From the NCBI GenBank assembly GCA_023436065.1, contig JAEZKU010000038.1, positions 22,062 through 86,061 of the forward strand: a stretch of DNA of 64,000 nucleotides, given 5' to 3'. How positions within the stretch are numbered: the first letter of the stretch is position 1; the number at the start of each line of letters is the position of its first letter. A model generated the notes under the pieces. The model ran no database searches, had not been told where the DNA came from, and worked only from the letters and a program-made list of their open reading frames with translations. This document shows positions 53,631-62,165 of this stretch, in pieces. The translations under genes were made by a program, and so were the position numbers. Source of the stretch: Bacillota bacterium (GTDB lineage Bacteria > Bacillota > Clostridia > Lachnospirales > Lachnospiraceae).

Positions 53631-54329
53631 CTAATTGCTAATGTAATATTCCTTCTGATATTTCATGTATTTTCTACCATAATATTTATATTCCCCAAGC
53701 TTTGTATTCACCTTATTCAACACAACACCCAGGATTTTGACCTTCCCCTTCTCTAACTGTTCCTTCACCTTCAGAGCAAGCTTATAGCTGATCGCCCCTG
53801 CTTCAATGACAAAGACAACACCATCGCACTGCTCTGCAACCACAACACTGTCAATTACACTTCCAAGTGGCGGAGTATCGATGATAATATAGTCATACGC
53901 CCTACGCAGCTGCTGAAGCATTTCCGTAAAGGCTGTACTGCCCAAGAGCTCAGCCGGATTCGGAGGGATTGGACCGGTAAAGATGATATCCATATGCTCC
54001 ACATTGGTTTCGTAAATCACCTCTTTCAGTTCATTCTGTCCTGTCAGATACTGTGTCAGACCATTGACAGCAGAATTCGGCTTATACCGTCCTATAATGA
54101 CGGATTTTCGTAAATCCGCATCTATAAAAAGCACCTTTCTCCCGTCCTCTGCAAAAGACATTGCTAACTGAAAAGAAACATTAGATTTTCCTTCGTTCGG
54201 GATACTGCTGGTAAAGCAGATCACACTTATGTCGCTGCCGCATAAACGGATATTTGTTCTTAGGGATTTATATGCCTCGTTACTTCTGTAATCCAACGCA
54301 CGAAGCCCATCTAAATTAACCTGCTGCAT
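53631..54329 (-). CDS. CpsD/CapB tyrosine kinase (separate polypeptide)
   Basis: 232-residue cytosolic BY-kinase partner of the CpsC protein. Walker A in SSIPNEGKSNVS, Walker A' LFIDADLRKSV and Walker B YIIIDTPPLG are present. The tail carries a Tyr cluster (YKYYGRKYMKYQKEYYIS). It starts 12 bases after cpsC. It should phosphorylate itself and perhaps the initiating enzyme, under control of the CpsB phosphatase. Confidence 0.92.
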   Translation of the reverse strand: MQQVNLDGLRALDYRSNEAYKSLRTNIRLCGSDISVICFTSSIPNEGKSNVSFQLAMSFAEDGRKVLFIDADLRKSVIIGRYKPNSAVNGLTQYLTGQNELKEVIYETNVEHMDIIFTGPIPPNPAELLGSTAFTEMLQQLRRAYDYIIIDTPPLGSVIDSVVVAEQCDGVVFVIEAGAISYKLALKVKEQLEKGKVKILGVVLNKVNTKLGEYKYYGRKYMKYQKEYYISN

Positions 54330-54341
54330 CTTTTCTCTCCT

Positions 54342-55109
54342 TTAAGCCTGTAACACTGCTTTTTTTCTGTTCCATCTTTTTTCACGACTTCGCTTATAAA
54401 ACCATTTTGATTTTTTGGACCCTACTTCTTCCAGTGGGATTGCACCCAAAGTCGTCAGCTTGAGATACTTTTCTATGTCTTCGCTGTTATTGATACTATC
54501 GTTTAAATAATTACCAATCGCAATCACCAACACAGTTAACAGCACGCCTCCCATGCCACCCAGAACAGTATTTCTTCGTACACGTGGTCCACTCGGTTGT
54601 TTCGGCAGGTTGCCCTGTTCCACAATATTAACCTTCTCAAGCTCCATAACCTTAACCATCTGCTCTGCTGAGACTTCAGCAATCGTATCAGCAATACTTT
54701 TCGCCAATACCGGACTTCCGTTCTTTACAATGATTTCAAGTATTCTGGTGTCCTGTGGAATATTAACCTCGATCTGACCGGATAACTGCTCATGGGTCAG
54801 GGGAAGGTTAAGCCTTTGAATTACCTGCTCTGTCACAGGTCTGCTCTTAATCAGTATCAAATAGTCCTTCGTCAGCTGCGTACCGGTCTGCAGATCCGAA
54901 TATGTAATTTTATTCTCATCCTGGCGATTTATTACATACACTTTTGCAGACGATACATAAACAGGCTCCATTACAAACCGGCTCAATGACCACATAACTG
55001 TTGCTCCCAGCAATCCAACTAAGAGAATTAGCCATAAGTAATGAAATAACATGTAACTGAGTTTCTTTAGATTGATATCAATTGTTGTATCCTTATTCAT
55101 CTGATCCAT
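54342..55109 (-). CDS. CpsC/Wzz-type chain-length regulator and kinase activator
   Basis: 255 residues: membrane segments at about 25-45 and 190-210 surround an outside domain with the Wzz pattern (VYVSSAKVYVINRQDENKI, QEVNIPQDTRILEIIVKNGSP-like). The Pro-rich KQPSGPRVRRN before the second segment is typical. The cytosolic tail activates CpsD. Its start overlaps the CpsB gene end by 13 bases. Confidence 0.9.
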   Translation of the reverse strand: MDQMNKDTTIDINLKKLSYMLFHYLWLILLVGLLGATVMWSLSRFVMEPVYVSSAKVYVINRQDENKITYSDLQTGTQLTKDYLILIKSRPVTEQVIQRLNLPLTHEQLSGQIEVNIPQDTRILEIIVKNGSPVLAKSIADTIAEVSAEQMVKVMELEKVNIVEQGNLPKQPSGPRVRRNTVLGGMGGVLLTVLVIAIGNYLNDSINNSEDIEKYLKLTTLGAIPLEEVGSKKSKWFYKRSREKRWNRKKAVLQA

Positions 55110-55873
55110 CCTACTGCTCCTTGCTTTGTCAAATTATCCTGTTTACTCATAAGAAGAGACATCGGGTTGTCCCAATATATTCCTCCTATCATCGCCTTAT
55201 CATAGCGCTTACATAGAGTTGCATACACGTCATCGGCTCTTGGCGGTGTTTCATCCTTTCTGTGGGAATCACTTCCAAGAAAATGTACCCACCCCTCTGA
55301 GAGCAGCCTGTGACAGAACCTTGATACAGTTGAGAACCTGTTCCAGGTGAACGCAGACAGGTTTAATTGGATAGATGCTCCCAATGAAACCAGCTCTCCC
55401 ACATGCTCCGGATTGCTAAGCAGAGTCTTGTAACGCTCAGCATGGGCCAGTATAGGCAGATATCCGGCAAATAAACACCGATACAATCCTTCCCGAATCC
55501 GATTGAATTGCTCAGATGGCAAAAATTCTACTAAAATGTATCTGGAGCCATGTAAAGTCAGTGCTTCACCGGCTGACAGAGCATCCAGCACATCGGAACT
55601 GTAAAAAAGTTCATTACCACATATCACAAGCAATTCCTTAGATATTTCACCGGCTACCTGATTGACCTCCAATAAAAGCTGCAGCAACTTCTCCGGCGCC
55701 ATGTGTTTCTTTCCGACAGCATAATGGGGTGTTGCTACAATAATTCGAGTTCCCTCCTCATATACCCTGTGAAGTATCTGCCTTGTTTCATCCATATCCC
55801 TGGCCCCATCATCAACACAGGGGAGAATATGACTGTGAATATCAAAAAAAGTATGAATATTATTTTCCATCAT
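55097..55873 (-). CDS. CpsB-type tyrosine-protein phosphatase (PHP family)
   Basis: 258 residues; first gene of the locus. IHTFFDIHSHILPCVDDGARD and VATPHYAV give the first metal sites, ICGNELFYSSD and PILAHAERY the next, and GSDSHR the last. It dephosphorylates the CpsD kinase, and sets the balance of polymer length and amount. A strong promoter lies about 75 bases upstream. Confidence 0.92.
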   Translation of the reverse strand: MMENNIHTFFDIHSHILPCVDDGARDMDETRQILHRVYEEGTRIIVATPHYAVGKKHMAPEKLLQLLLEVNQVAGEISKELLVICGNELFYSSDVLDALSAGEALTLHGSRYILVEFLPSEQFNRIREGLYRCLFAGYLPILAHAERYKTLLSNPEHVGELVSLGASIQLNLSAFTWNRFSTVSRFCHRLLSEGWVHFLGSDSHRKDETPPRADDVYATLCKRYDKAMIGGIYWDNPMSLLMSKQDNLTKQGAVGWIR

Positions 55874-55948
55874 AGAATTATGTATCTTTCTAAGTTTTTA
55901 TTGTAGGCCAGGTTTTATTTTCAATACCCATAATTTACCAGCAAGTGA

Positions 55949-55977
55949 ATTATATAACAGAGTTTTAACGAATTCAA
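55949..55977 (-). promoter_or_regulatory. Promoter of the polysaccharide locus
   Basis: On the minus strand TTGAAT (55972-55977) and a perfect TATAAT (55949-55954) are 17 bases apart. Expected transcription start near 55942, 69 bases before the CpsB start. It follows directly after the terminator at 55990-56028, so the locus is isolated from the genes to its right. Confidence 0.75.
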
Positions 55978-55989
55978 TGTCTAAATGTA

Positions 55990-56028
55990 AAAAATAGGAA
56001 AATCTGATTTACAGATTTTCCTATTTTT
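55990..56028. terminator. Strong bidirectional terminator after the GNAT gene
   Basis: Perfect 17-bp arms (55990-56006 and 56012-56028) with a 5-base loop; A-run and T-run flank the stem, so it works on either strand. It ends the leftward NUDIX-GNAT transcript before the polysaccharide promoter. Confidence 0.85.
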
Positions 56029-56102
56029 GTACAGCATCCCTATTAAATTGTCGTTATCAACTGACATACGACGTAATAATATAAAATAATGCAAAGAATT
56101 TT

Positions 56103-56696
56103 CTATTTTCCTTTATAGATCTCATGGATTGATAAAAGCTTGGCCGGTTTTTCGTCAAATGTACGTAACCGCTTCTCCATTACCAGCAGGTCCCACCATT
56201 TTTCAAACTTATAACCTGTCTTTTCATACACGCCCACTTTCGTGAAACCGAACCTACCGTGAAAAGCGATACTGCTTTCATGGGAATTGGTAATCAGGGC
56301 ATACACCGTAAAATATCCCTGCTTTCGAACCAGCTCCAGCATTTCTTCATACAGGAGAGAAGCAATGCCTTTACGGTGTTCGTTCTCATCGATATAAACG
56401 GAACATTCGCAATCCCAGTCAAAGGCTGCCCGTTCCTTAAATCTTGAGCAGTATGCATATCCAACGATTTTTCCTTCCCTCTCACAGACCAGCCAGGGGA
56501 ATTGCTCCAGTACCTTCTTCATTCTCGATCTAAACTCCTCGAGCGGTACAGGTGTATACTCAAACGTAATCACAGTATTTAATATATACGGTTCATAGAT
56601 AGCATAAATATCCCTGGCATCCGCGAGTGTGGCCATTCTTATGGTATATTCACCCGATGCCCTATTCGATTCCCTATCCGTTGCCTTATCTTCCAT
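56103..56696 (-). CDS. GNAT-family N-acetyltransferase (phosphinothricin-acetyltransferase-like)
   Basis: 197 residues; acetyl-CoA dependent transferase. Marks: IRMATLADARDIYAIYEPYILNTVITFEYTPV, VGYAYCSRFKERAAFDWDCECSVYIDENEHRKGIASLLYEEML (the acetyl-CoA loop EHRKGIA) and HGRFGFTKVGVYEKTGYKFEKWWDLLVMEK. This matches the group named after phosphinothricin acetyltransferase, whose members acetylate amino-acid-like amines such as methionine sulfoximine. True substrate unknown. It follows the NUDIX gene. Confidence 0.85.
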   Translation of the reverse strand: MEDKATDRESNRASGEYTIRMATLADARDIYAIYEPYILNTVITFEYTPVPLEEFRSRMKKVLEQFPWLVCEREGKIVGYAYCSRFKERAAFDWDCECSVYIDENEHRKGIASLLYEEMLELVRKQGYFTVYALITNSHESSIAFHGRFGFTKVGVYEKTGYKFEKWWDLLVMEKRLRTFDEKPAKLLSIHEIYKGK

Positions 56697-56772
56697 AATC
56701 TTTATACCCTCCCTATGCTAAATCTATATAAGTAACCTGTAATGACAACCTCATCTCGATATGACTGACGTC

Positions 56773-57210
56773 TCAAGCCTCTCCCATTAGCTGTCTAACC
56801 TTTTCCAGAAGCAACGGTTGTATCTCCGGGTAGGTCCAGCACCCAGGTAATTGATTAAATAGCTCCACCTTCTCAATCTCATATCCGGGGAGCTGATCAA
56901 ATCTTGTGATATCAGCATAATATAGCATACCATAGGTCTCTTCTCTATTACCGGATACAGCCTCCTGATTACTTACGGAATAGACACATACCTGTTTCAT
57001 ACTATACTCAACTGCTCCCGTCTCTTCATACAACTCACGCTCCGCGGTCCTTCTGATATCCTCTCCGACCTCCCTGTGTCCCCCGGGACATTCATAGGTG
57101 TCCCTTTCCTTGTGCTTGCAAAACACCCATTTCCCATGACATCTTGCCACGATCACCGCAAACTCAAGCAGACTGTCCTCAACCGTATCATAAAAATTAG
57201 CCTGAAGCAT
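56773..57210 (-). CDS. NUDIX-family hydrolase
   Basis: 145-residue enzyme that cleaves nucleoside diphosphates linked to another group. The complete Nudix box is GHREVGEDIRRTAERELYEETG, holding the metal-binding REXXEE core, after FAVIVARCHGKWVFCKHKERDTYECPGG. Substrate not predictable. It is read leftward with the GNAT gene 76 bases on. Confidence 0.9.
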   Translation of the reverse strand: MLQANFYDTVEDSLLEFAVIVARCHGKWVFCKHKERDTYECPGGHREVGEDIRRTAERELYEETGAVEYSMKQVCVYSVSNQEAVSGNREETYGMLYYADITRFDQLPGYEIEKVELFNQLPGCWTYPEIQPLLLEKVRQLMGEA

Positions 57211-57316
57211 ATCCTAATCCCCTTTCTGAAGCCTATTATACCGCACCTGCTTAACATTCGCACTATAAAACCGATAATTCGTAAACCATAAATCCCATAA
57301 ATAACAGCACACTTTT

Positions 57317-57470
57317 TCGATACACTGCCAGCATGTAGATTTTTTCTTTCGGTAACAGCCTCATGGAGATTTATGCTTTCGGTATACTGCCTCATGGAGA
57401 AGTTTATGCTTTCGGTATACTGCCTCATGGAGATATATGCCTTCGGTATACTGCCAGCATCTTGAAGTAA
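57317..57470. repeat. Five-copy tandem repeat, period about 31 bp
   Basis: TCGGTATACTGCC-like sequences start at 57317, 57349, 57379, 57412 and 57443 (spacing 32, 30, 33, 31). Each unit also carries CATGGAGAT or CATGTAGAT. The copies at 57379 and 57412 are nearly identical, the outer ones diverged. There are no spacers of unrelated sequence between units, so this is not a CRISPR. No credible gene covers it. Confidence 0.7.
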
Positions 57471-57504
57471 TGTTTTGCATGACCTATTTCTTGGGTCAAG
57501 AAAC

Positions 57505-57790
57505 GGAGGTGTCGCACTTAATTGTACGGCACCTTCATAACTAGAGCGTTTATCACATCAACACGTAAAACGAATAGCGTGCAAATGATTACTGCATAAA
57601 GAGACCGTTTGCCGCCATCGGTACTTAGGTTGTGGCAGTGCCTTTCTGCCACGATCTTATGTACCGCTATGAGCGGTACCGAGTGAGAACGTGTCTCTGT
57701 TGCAGTAATCATTTGCACGCTATTCTAGAAGTCTAAATTGTGATAAACACAGAATCAAAAAGGTGCCGCACAATTAAGTGCGACACCTCC
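57505..57790. mobile_element. MITE-like palindromic element, 286 bp, with possible AAC target duplication
   Basis: The ends are inverted repeats: GGAGGTGTCGCACTTAATTG begins at 57505 and its complement ends at 57790 (31 bases, one difference). Inner blocks also match in inverted order: GTTTATCACA (from about 57548) with TGTGATAAAC (about 57740), and a perfect 25-base block 57572-57596 with 57701-57725. Centre holds hairpins near 57629-57649 and 57661-57679 (GTACCGCT/AGCGGTAC). AAC flanks both ends (57502-57504, 57791-57793). No transposase is encoded, so it would be a non-autonomous element. Confidence 0.65.
57757..57788 (-). terminator. opp operon terminator, formed by the MITE-like end
   Basis: On the minus strand AGGTGTCGCAC pairs with GTGCGGCACCT (one mismatch, 6-base loop) followed by TTTTTG. 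It lies 34 bases after the OppF stop. The whole hairpin belongs to the inverted-repeat end of the element at 57505-57790. Confidence 0.75.
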
Positions 57791-57821
57791 AACTTAGTCA
57801 CTATCTTAGTCACTATTCAAT

Positions 57822-58805
57822 TTACTTCTCAACATGATGGCAGGCAACCAGATGCCCCTGCTTCATCTCCAGTGCAGGCTTCTCTGCACGGCAGATATCT
57901 GTAGCACGAGGACAACGGCTTGCGAACGGGCAACCCTTTGGTGTATTGATCGGGCTGGGCACATCCCCAGTCAGTATCTGACGCTTCTTTTGAGCCTCCT
58001 TATCCGGATCCGGAATAGGAACAGCGGACAGAAGTGCCTGGGAATAAGGATGTAAGGTATTATTATACAGTTCATCGCTGGTCGCAAGCTCAACAATATT
58101 ACCCAGGTACATAACAGCGATACGATCACTGATGTATTTTACGATATTTAAGTCGTGAGCAATAAACAGGTAGGTTAATCCCAGCTTCTCCTGCAGCTCA
58201 TGCAGAAGATTGATGATCTGTGACTGAATGGATACGTCAAGTGCTGAAATCGGTTCGTCGCAGACGATAAACTCAGGCTCGATTGCAAGTGCTCTTGCAA
58301 TACCGATACGCTGACGCTGACCACCGGAGAACTCGTGAGGGAAACGGTTGGCATGCTCACGGTTTAAGCCTACCAGCTCGAGGAGTTCATATACTCTCTC
58401 CTGACGTTTCTTTTTGTCATACATCTTATGGATGATCATACCCTCTTCAATAATGGATCCTACCGTCATACGGGGATCCAGAGAGGAATACGGATCCTGA
58501 AAGATGATCTGTGCCATCTTGGAATAATCAAAAAGTGTACTCTTTTTGATTTCCATATCCATCTTGCCGTGGTATAAGATTTTACCATGGGTGGGCGGAT
58601 AGATACCCATCAGCACCTTACCGAAGGTTGATTTTCCACAGCCTGATTCACCAACCAGACCGAGAGTCTCTCCCTTATATATATCGATGTTGACATTATT
58701 CACAGCCTTCAAAGTTCCCTCGGTTACCCTAAAGAACTTAGAAACCTCCTGAACTTCAACTAATTTATTATTATCCTGTGTATTCAAAGGTGTTTTTCTG
58801 CTCAT
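57822..58805 (-). CDS. oppF: Oligopeptide ABC transporter ATPase OppF
   Basis: 327 residues; ATPase driving uptake of peptides through OppBC. Walker A GESGCGKST, signature FSGGQRQRIGIARAL, Walker B PEFIVCDEPISALD, and the C-terminal CPFASRCPRATDICRAEKP Cys region of the OppD/F type, which may bind an Fe-S cluster. Its ATG overlaps the OppD stop as TAATG. Last gene of the opp operon. Confidence 0.93.
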   Translation of the reverse strand: MSRKTPLNTQDNNKLVEVQEVSKFFRVTEGTLKAVNNVNIDIYKGETLGLVGESGCGKSTFGKVLMGIYPPTHGKILYHGKMDMEIKKSTLFDYSKMAQIIFQDPYSSLDPRMTVGSIIEEGMIIHKMYDKKKRQERVYELLELVGLNREHANRFPHEFSGGQRQRIGIARALAIEPEFIVCDEPISALDVSIQSQIINLLHELQEKLGLTYLFIAHDLNIVKYISDRIAVMYLGNIVELATSDELYNNTLHPYSQALLSAVPIPDPDKEAQKKRQILTGDVPSPINTPKGCPFASRCPRATDICRAEKPALEMKQGHLVACHHVEK

Positions 58806-59809
58806 TATTCTTCACCTCCGCTCTGTGCACCGGGACAATCCTCATGGTGTAACCAGCAGGCAGACAGATGATTCTCTCCTACCTCGAACTGTGGCGGAAG
58901 CTGTGACTGACAGATTTTCATACAATTCTTACATCTACTGGCAAAACCACAACCAACCGGAGGATTTAGAAGGTCCGGAGGTGTTCCTGCGATGGATACC
59001 AGCTTGACACTGCGGTCCATATCCGTCGTCGGAAGGCTCTTAAGTAAAGCTTTGGTATAGGGATGTGAGGAATGATAGAAGATATCCTCCGCAGTTCCTA
59101 TCTCAACAATCTTTCCTGCATACATAACCGCAACACGATCGGCCATACTTGCTACGACACCAAGGTCATGGGTAATCAGGATGATTGCAGTATTGGTTTT
59201 CTGTCTGATTTCCTCCAGCAGATCCATAATCTGTGCCTGAATGGTAACATCCAGCGCTGTTGTCGGCTCATCGGCAATTAACAGCTTAGGAGCACAGGAA
59301 AGAGCCATAGCAATCATAACTCTCTGTCTCATACCACCGGAAAACTCGTGGGGATACTGCTTCGCTCTCTGCTCTGCATTCGGTATCTTAACCAGATCAA
59401 GCAGACGTAACGCCTCCTTGTGGGCCTCTTCTTTTGATAATTTTTGATGGTGACGGATCGCTTCCGTTAACTGCTTTCCAACGGTCATTGTCGGATTAAG
59501 GCAGGTCATCGGATCCTGGAAAATCATGCTGACATCCTTTCCGCGGATCTGCATCATCTCTTTCTCTGTGGCTTTAACAATATCCTTATCTGCAAGTATA
59601 ATTTCACCCTTAGCGATACGAGCCGGAGGCATCGGATTCAGCTTCATAATGGTCTGTGCTGTTACACTCTTTCCACAGCCACTCTCACCAACGATAGCTA
59701 ATACCTCACCCTCCATAACATCAAAGGTAACACCGCGAACTGCTTTTACTTCTCCGGCATAAGTATCGAAGGATACATGTAAATCATCTACTTTTAAGAC
59801 TCTATTCAT
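58805..59809 (-). CDS. oppD: Oligopeptide ABC transporter ATPase OppD
   Basis: About 334 residues; partner ATPase of OppF. Walker A GESGCGKSV, signature FSGGMRQRVMIAMAL, Walker B KLLIADEPTTALD and C-terminal GCGFASRCKNCMKICQ Cys region. ATG at 59809 is preferred; a GTG one codon earlier is possible. Upstream GGAG site lies in the spacer after oppC. Confidence 0.93.
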   Translation of the reverse strand: MNRVLKVDDLHVSFDTYAGEVKAVRGVTFDVMEGEVLAIVGESGCGKSVTAQTIMKLNPMPPARIAKGEIILADKDIVKATEKEMMQIRGKDVSMIFQDPMTCLNPTMTVGKQLTEAIRHHQKLSKEEAHKEALRLLDLVKIPNAEQRAKQYPHEFSGGMRQRVMIAMALSCAPKLLIADEPTTALDVTIQAQIMDLLEEIRQKTNTAIILITHDLGVVASMADRVAVMYAGKIVEIGTAEDIFYHSSHPYTKALLKSLPTTDMDRSVKLVSIAGTPPDLLNPPVGCGFASRCKNCMKICQSQLPPQFEVGENHLSACWLHHEDCPGAQSGGEE

Positions 59810-59813
59810 CACA

Positions 59814-60752
59814 TTATCTCCTTAACTTAGGATCCAATGCATCACGCAAACCGTCGCCCAACAGGTTGAAGGACAACATGGTTAAACTAATGCAAATCGC
59901 AGGTATAATCAATTGGGAAGGATACATCTGGAACACTCTGCTTCCGTCGTTAGCCAGAATACCCCAGCTTGCCATCGGAACCGGAACACCAAGGCCGATA
60001 TAGCTTAAGAATGCCTCGGTAAAGATTGCAGCTGGAATAGCAAGTGTCAAGTCAACAATAACAATACTTAAGGTGTTGGGAAGCAGATGCTTGCCAATGA
60101 TTCTGGCAGGTCTTGCACCCATTACCTTTGCCGCTATTACATAATCCTGCTGCTTTAAGCTCATGATCTGGCCACGTACCAAACGTGCCATGCCCGTCCA
60201 TCCGACTAAAGCATACGCAATAACCATCGTCATCGGACCGGCAGGAAGTACCAGCATAAGAAGGACTACAATGATTAAGTATGGAATACCATTAATAATC
60301 TCGATAATTCTCATCAAAATATTATCAACTGATCCTCCAACATATCCGGAGATACCTCCATAGATAACACCGATAAGAAAGTTAAAGAATACAGCCGCAA
60401 AAGAAATATATAAGGATACACGACCGCCTGACCACAGTCTGGTAAAAATATCACGACCCAGGGTATCTGTGCCAAACAGGTGCATATGTCCGTCTACAGG
60501 ATCCTTGAAAAACATGGGTGCATCCGTATGCGTCAGATGCTGTTCACTGATGGAATAGTGTGAAAATATAGGTACAAAGATACTTAATAATATAATGGAT
60601 ACTATAATAAACAGACACACCATCGCCGGTTTATTCTTCTTTAATCGCTTCATCGCATCCCGCCAGTAGCTGGTGCTCGGTCTGGTTATCTTCTCTGCTT
60701 CTGCAGCATTTGCTCCGACCCATTCAAATTGACTCTTATCTATTACGCTCAT
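59814..60752 (-). CDS. oppC: Oligopeptide ABC transporter permease OppC
   Basis: 312-residue membrane protein with an N-terminal cytosolic part, a first segment near 38-58, an outside loop (HLFGTDTLGRDIFTRLWSGGRVSL, the OppC mark) and five further segments. The EAA-like loop AAKVMGARPARIIGKHLLPN contacts the ATPases. It lies four bases after oppB. Confidence 0.93.
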   Translation of the reverse strand: MSVIDKSQFEWVGANAAEAEKITRPSTSYWRDAMKRLKKNKPAMVCLFIIVSIILLSIFVPIFSHYSISEQHLTHTDAPMFFKDPVDGHMHLFGTDTLGRDIFTRLWSGGRVSLYISFAAVFFNFLIGVIYGGISGYVGGSVDNILMRIIEIINGIPYLIIVVLLMLVLPAGPMTMVIAYALVGWTGMARLVRGQIMSLKQQDYVIAAKVMGARPARIIGKHLLPNTLSIVIVDLTLAIPAAIFTEAFLSYIGLGVPVPMASWGILANDGSRVFQMYPSQLIIPAICISLTMLSFNLLGDGLRDALDPKLRR

Positions 60753-60756
60753 GCCA

Positions 60757-61701
60757 TCACTCCTTTACATCCGCTAACTTAACGCGGGGATCAATGAAAC
60801 CATAAGCAAGATCCACAATCAGATTTGCAATAACCAAAAAGGCTCCATAGAACAATGTGGTTCCCGAAATCATCGTATAATCCTGCGTCTGAATGCCTAA
60901 TACAAAGAATTTACCCATACCCGGTATAGCGAAGATATTCTCCACGACGAAGGCACCGGTAAGAACTGCCGCTGCAATCGGACCAAGCACGGTAATAATC
61001 GGCATGATAGCATTACGTACTGCATGCTTCCAGATAATCTTTTTCTGGGATAAACCCTTGGACTTTGCTGTCTTAATATAGTCTTGTCCCAGAACGTCAA
61101 GCATGCTGGTTCTCATAAGTCTTGAAATGGTTGCCAGGGAGCTGAAGCTTAAAGCGAAAGCAGGCAGCAGCTTACTGGAGAAGGAGCTCCATCCGGTAAT
61201 CGGGAAGATACGAACGCCTGTCAATTGGAATAGCTTCAATCCCAGGAAATACTGTAAAAGCGCACCAATGATAAAGCCCGGTACGGAGACACCTATAATA
61301 GCTATTAACATTGTAGCGGTATCCCATGCAGTACCTCTCTTCACAGCAGCAACAATACCCAGTAAAACACCTAAAACCGTAGCAAAAATTAAAGATCTGA
61401 CACCTAAATCAAATGAATATGGAAATGCCTGTGCAATAATATCAGCAATCGGACGATTATAATGCATGGAAAGACCTAAGTCTCCATGGAAGACGTTATT
61501 TATATACATACCCAGCTGTACAAGCATCGGTTTATCCAATCCATATTTAGCATTCAGGGCCTTCATGGTCGTCTCCGGAATTGCTTTCTCACCGACAAAG
61601 GGATCTCCGGGAAGCAGACGCATCATAAAGAAGGTGAGTGCTGTCAGTAATACCAAAGTCAAAAACGCATATACTAATCGCTTTACAACATATTTAAACA
61701 C
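60757..61701 (-). CDS. oppB: Oligopeptide ABC transporter permease OppB
   Basis: 314-residue membrane protein with six segments. Typical start YVVKRLVYAFLTLVLLTALTFFMMRLLPGDPF, EAA-like loop TAKSKGLSQKKIIWKHAVRNA, and C-terminal VVENIFAIPGMGKFFV. The start is GTG at 61701 with GGAGG seven bases upstream. It comes after a 464-base gap from oppA that holds an internal terminator-like stem. Confidence 0.93.
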   Translation of the reverse strand: MFKYVVKRLVYAFLTLVLLTALTFFMMRLLPGDPFVGEKAIPETTMKALNAKYGLDKPMLVQLGMYINNVFHGDLGLSMHYNRPIADIIAQAFPYSFDLGVRSLIFATVLGVLLGIVAAVKRGTAWDTATMLIAIIGVSVPGFIIGALLQYFLGLKLFQLTGVRIFPITGWSSFSSKLLPAFALSFSSLATISRLMRTSMLDVLGQDYIKTAKSKGLSQKKIIWKHAVRNAIMPIITVLGPIAAAVLTGAFVVENIFAIPGMGKFFVLGIQTQDYTMISGTTLFYGAFLVIANLIVDLAYGFIDPRVKLADVKE

Positions 61702-61772
61702 ATGCAGTCCTCCTTTCTGTTTTGCTTTTTTATTGATATGAGGAACACAAATTTCCCAGAAAACTTCAGAAG

Positions 61773-61878
61773 AATTGCTGTCCTATATTGCTTTTCAGAA
61801 TTTCCGCCATGCTATCGCTTTCAATCATAAAAGAATATTTCGGACATCATTCATAAAAAGTAATATAGGATGACAATT
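61773..61878. repeat. Imperfect 23-bp inverted repeat in the opp spacer
   Basis: Arms 61773-61795 and 61856-61878 share 19 of 23 positions in inverted order, the core being TCCTATATT and AATATAGGA. They enclose 60 bases. It could be a small mobile remnant or a long RNA stem. Confidence 0.5.
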
Positions 61879-62077
61879 CTATCCTTTATCCTTGCTGGTA
61901 TGCTAACCTCATATATTACGTAAAATCACTGCGCAAAGAACTTTACCTATGTAAATGCAATGAGATCTGTTCCTCACGCTGCGTTCTATATTATACTATA
62001 TATTATCACGTTTGTCGTGCATTTTTCGATTTTTTTCGCAAGGGAATTATTGGGGATGCCATCGTCTAACAAAAGTT

Positions 62078-62107
62078 TGGTGCGGGTTAATATGCAAGCC
62101 CGCACCA
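62078..62107 (-). terminator. Stem-loop after oppA, probable partial terminator
   Basis: TGGTGCGGG (62078-62086) pairs with CCCGCACCA (62099-62107), loop 12 bases. On the minus strand AACTTTTG follows, a weak U-run; on the plus strand CTTTTTTG follows. In opp operons such a stem after the binding-protein gene gives more binding protein than transporter. Confidence 0.6.
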
Positions 62108-62165
62108 CTTTTTTGTCAAATTCGGGTCTCCGAATCTGTAATCAACTGATTTTCAATTACAGATA

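Larger units (their letters stand above)
61702..62165. other. oppA-oppB spacer, 464 bp
   Basis: No gene seen. It contains the stem at 62078-62107 and an imperfect inverted repeat at 61773-61878. The rest is AT-rich; no clear second promoter was found, so oppB-F may be fed by read-through from oppA. Confidence 0.5.

Noticed and set aside
57153..57428. Minus-strand frame with repeated MRQYTESIN peptides
   Set aside because: It is produced by the 31-bp tandem DNA repeats, overlaps the NUDIX start and has no ribosome site.
57317..57470. CRISPR array
   Set aside because: The units touch each other with no unique spacers, only five copies exist, and no cas gene is present.
57518..57718. 66-codon frame inside the palindromic element
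   Set aside because: Lies within the inverted-repeat structure, has no ribosome site and no resemblance to a transposase.
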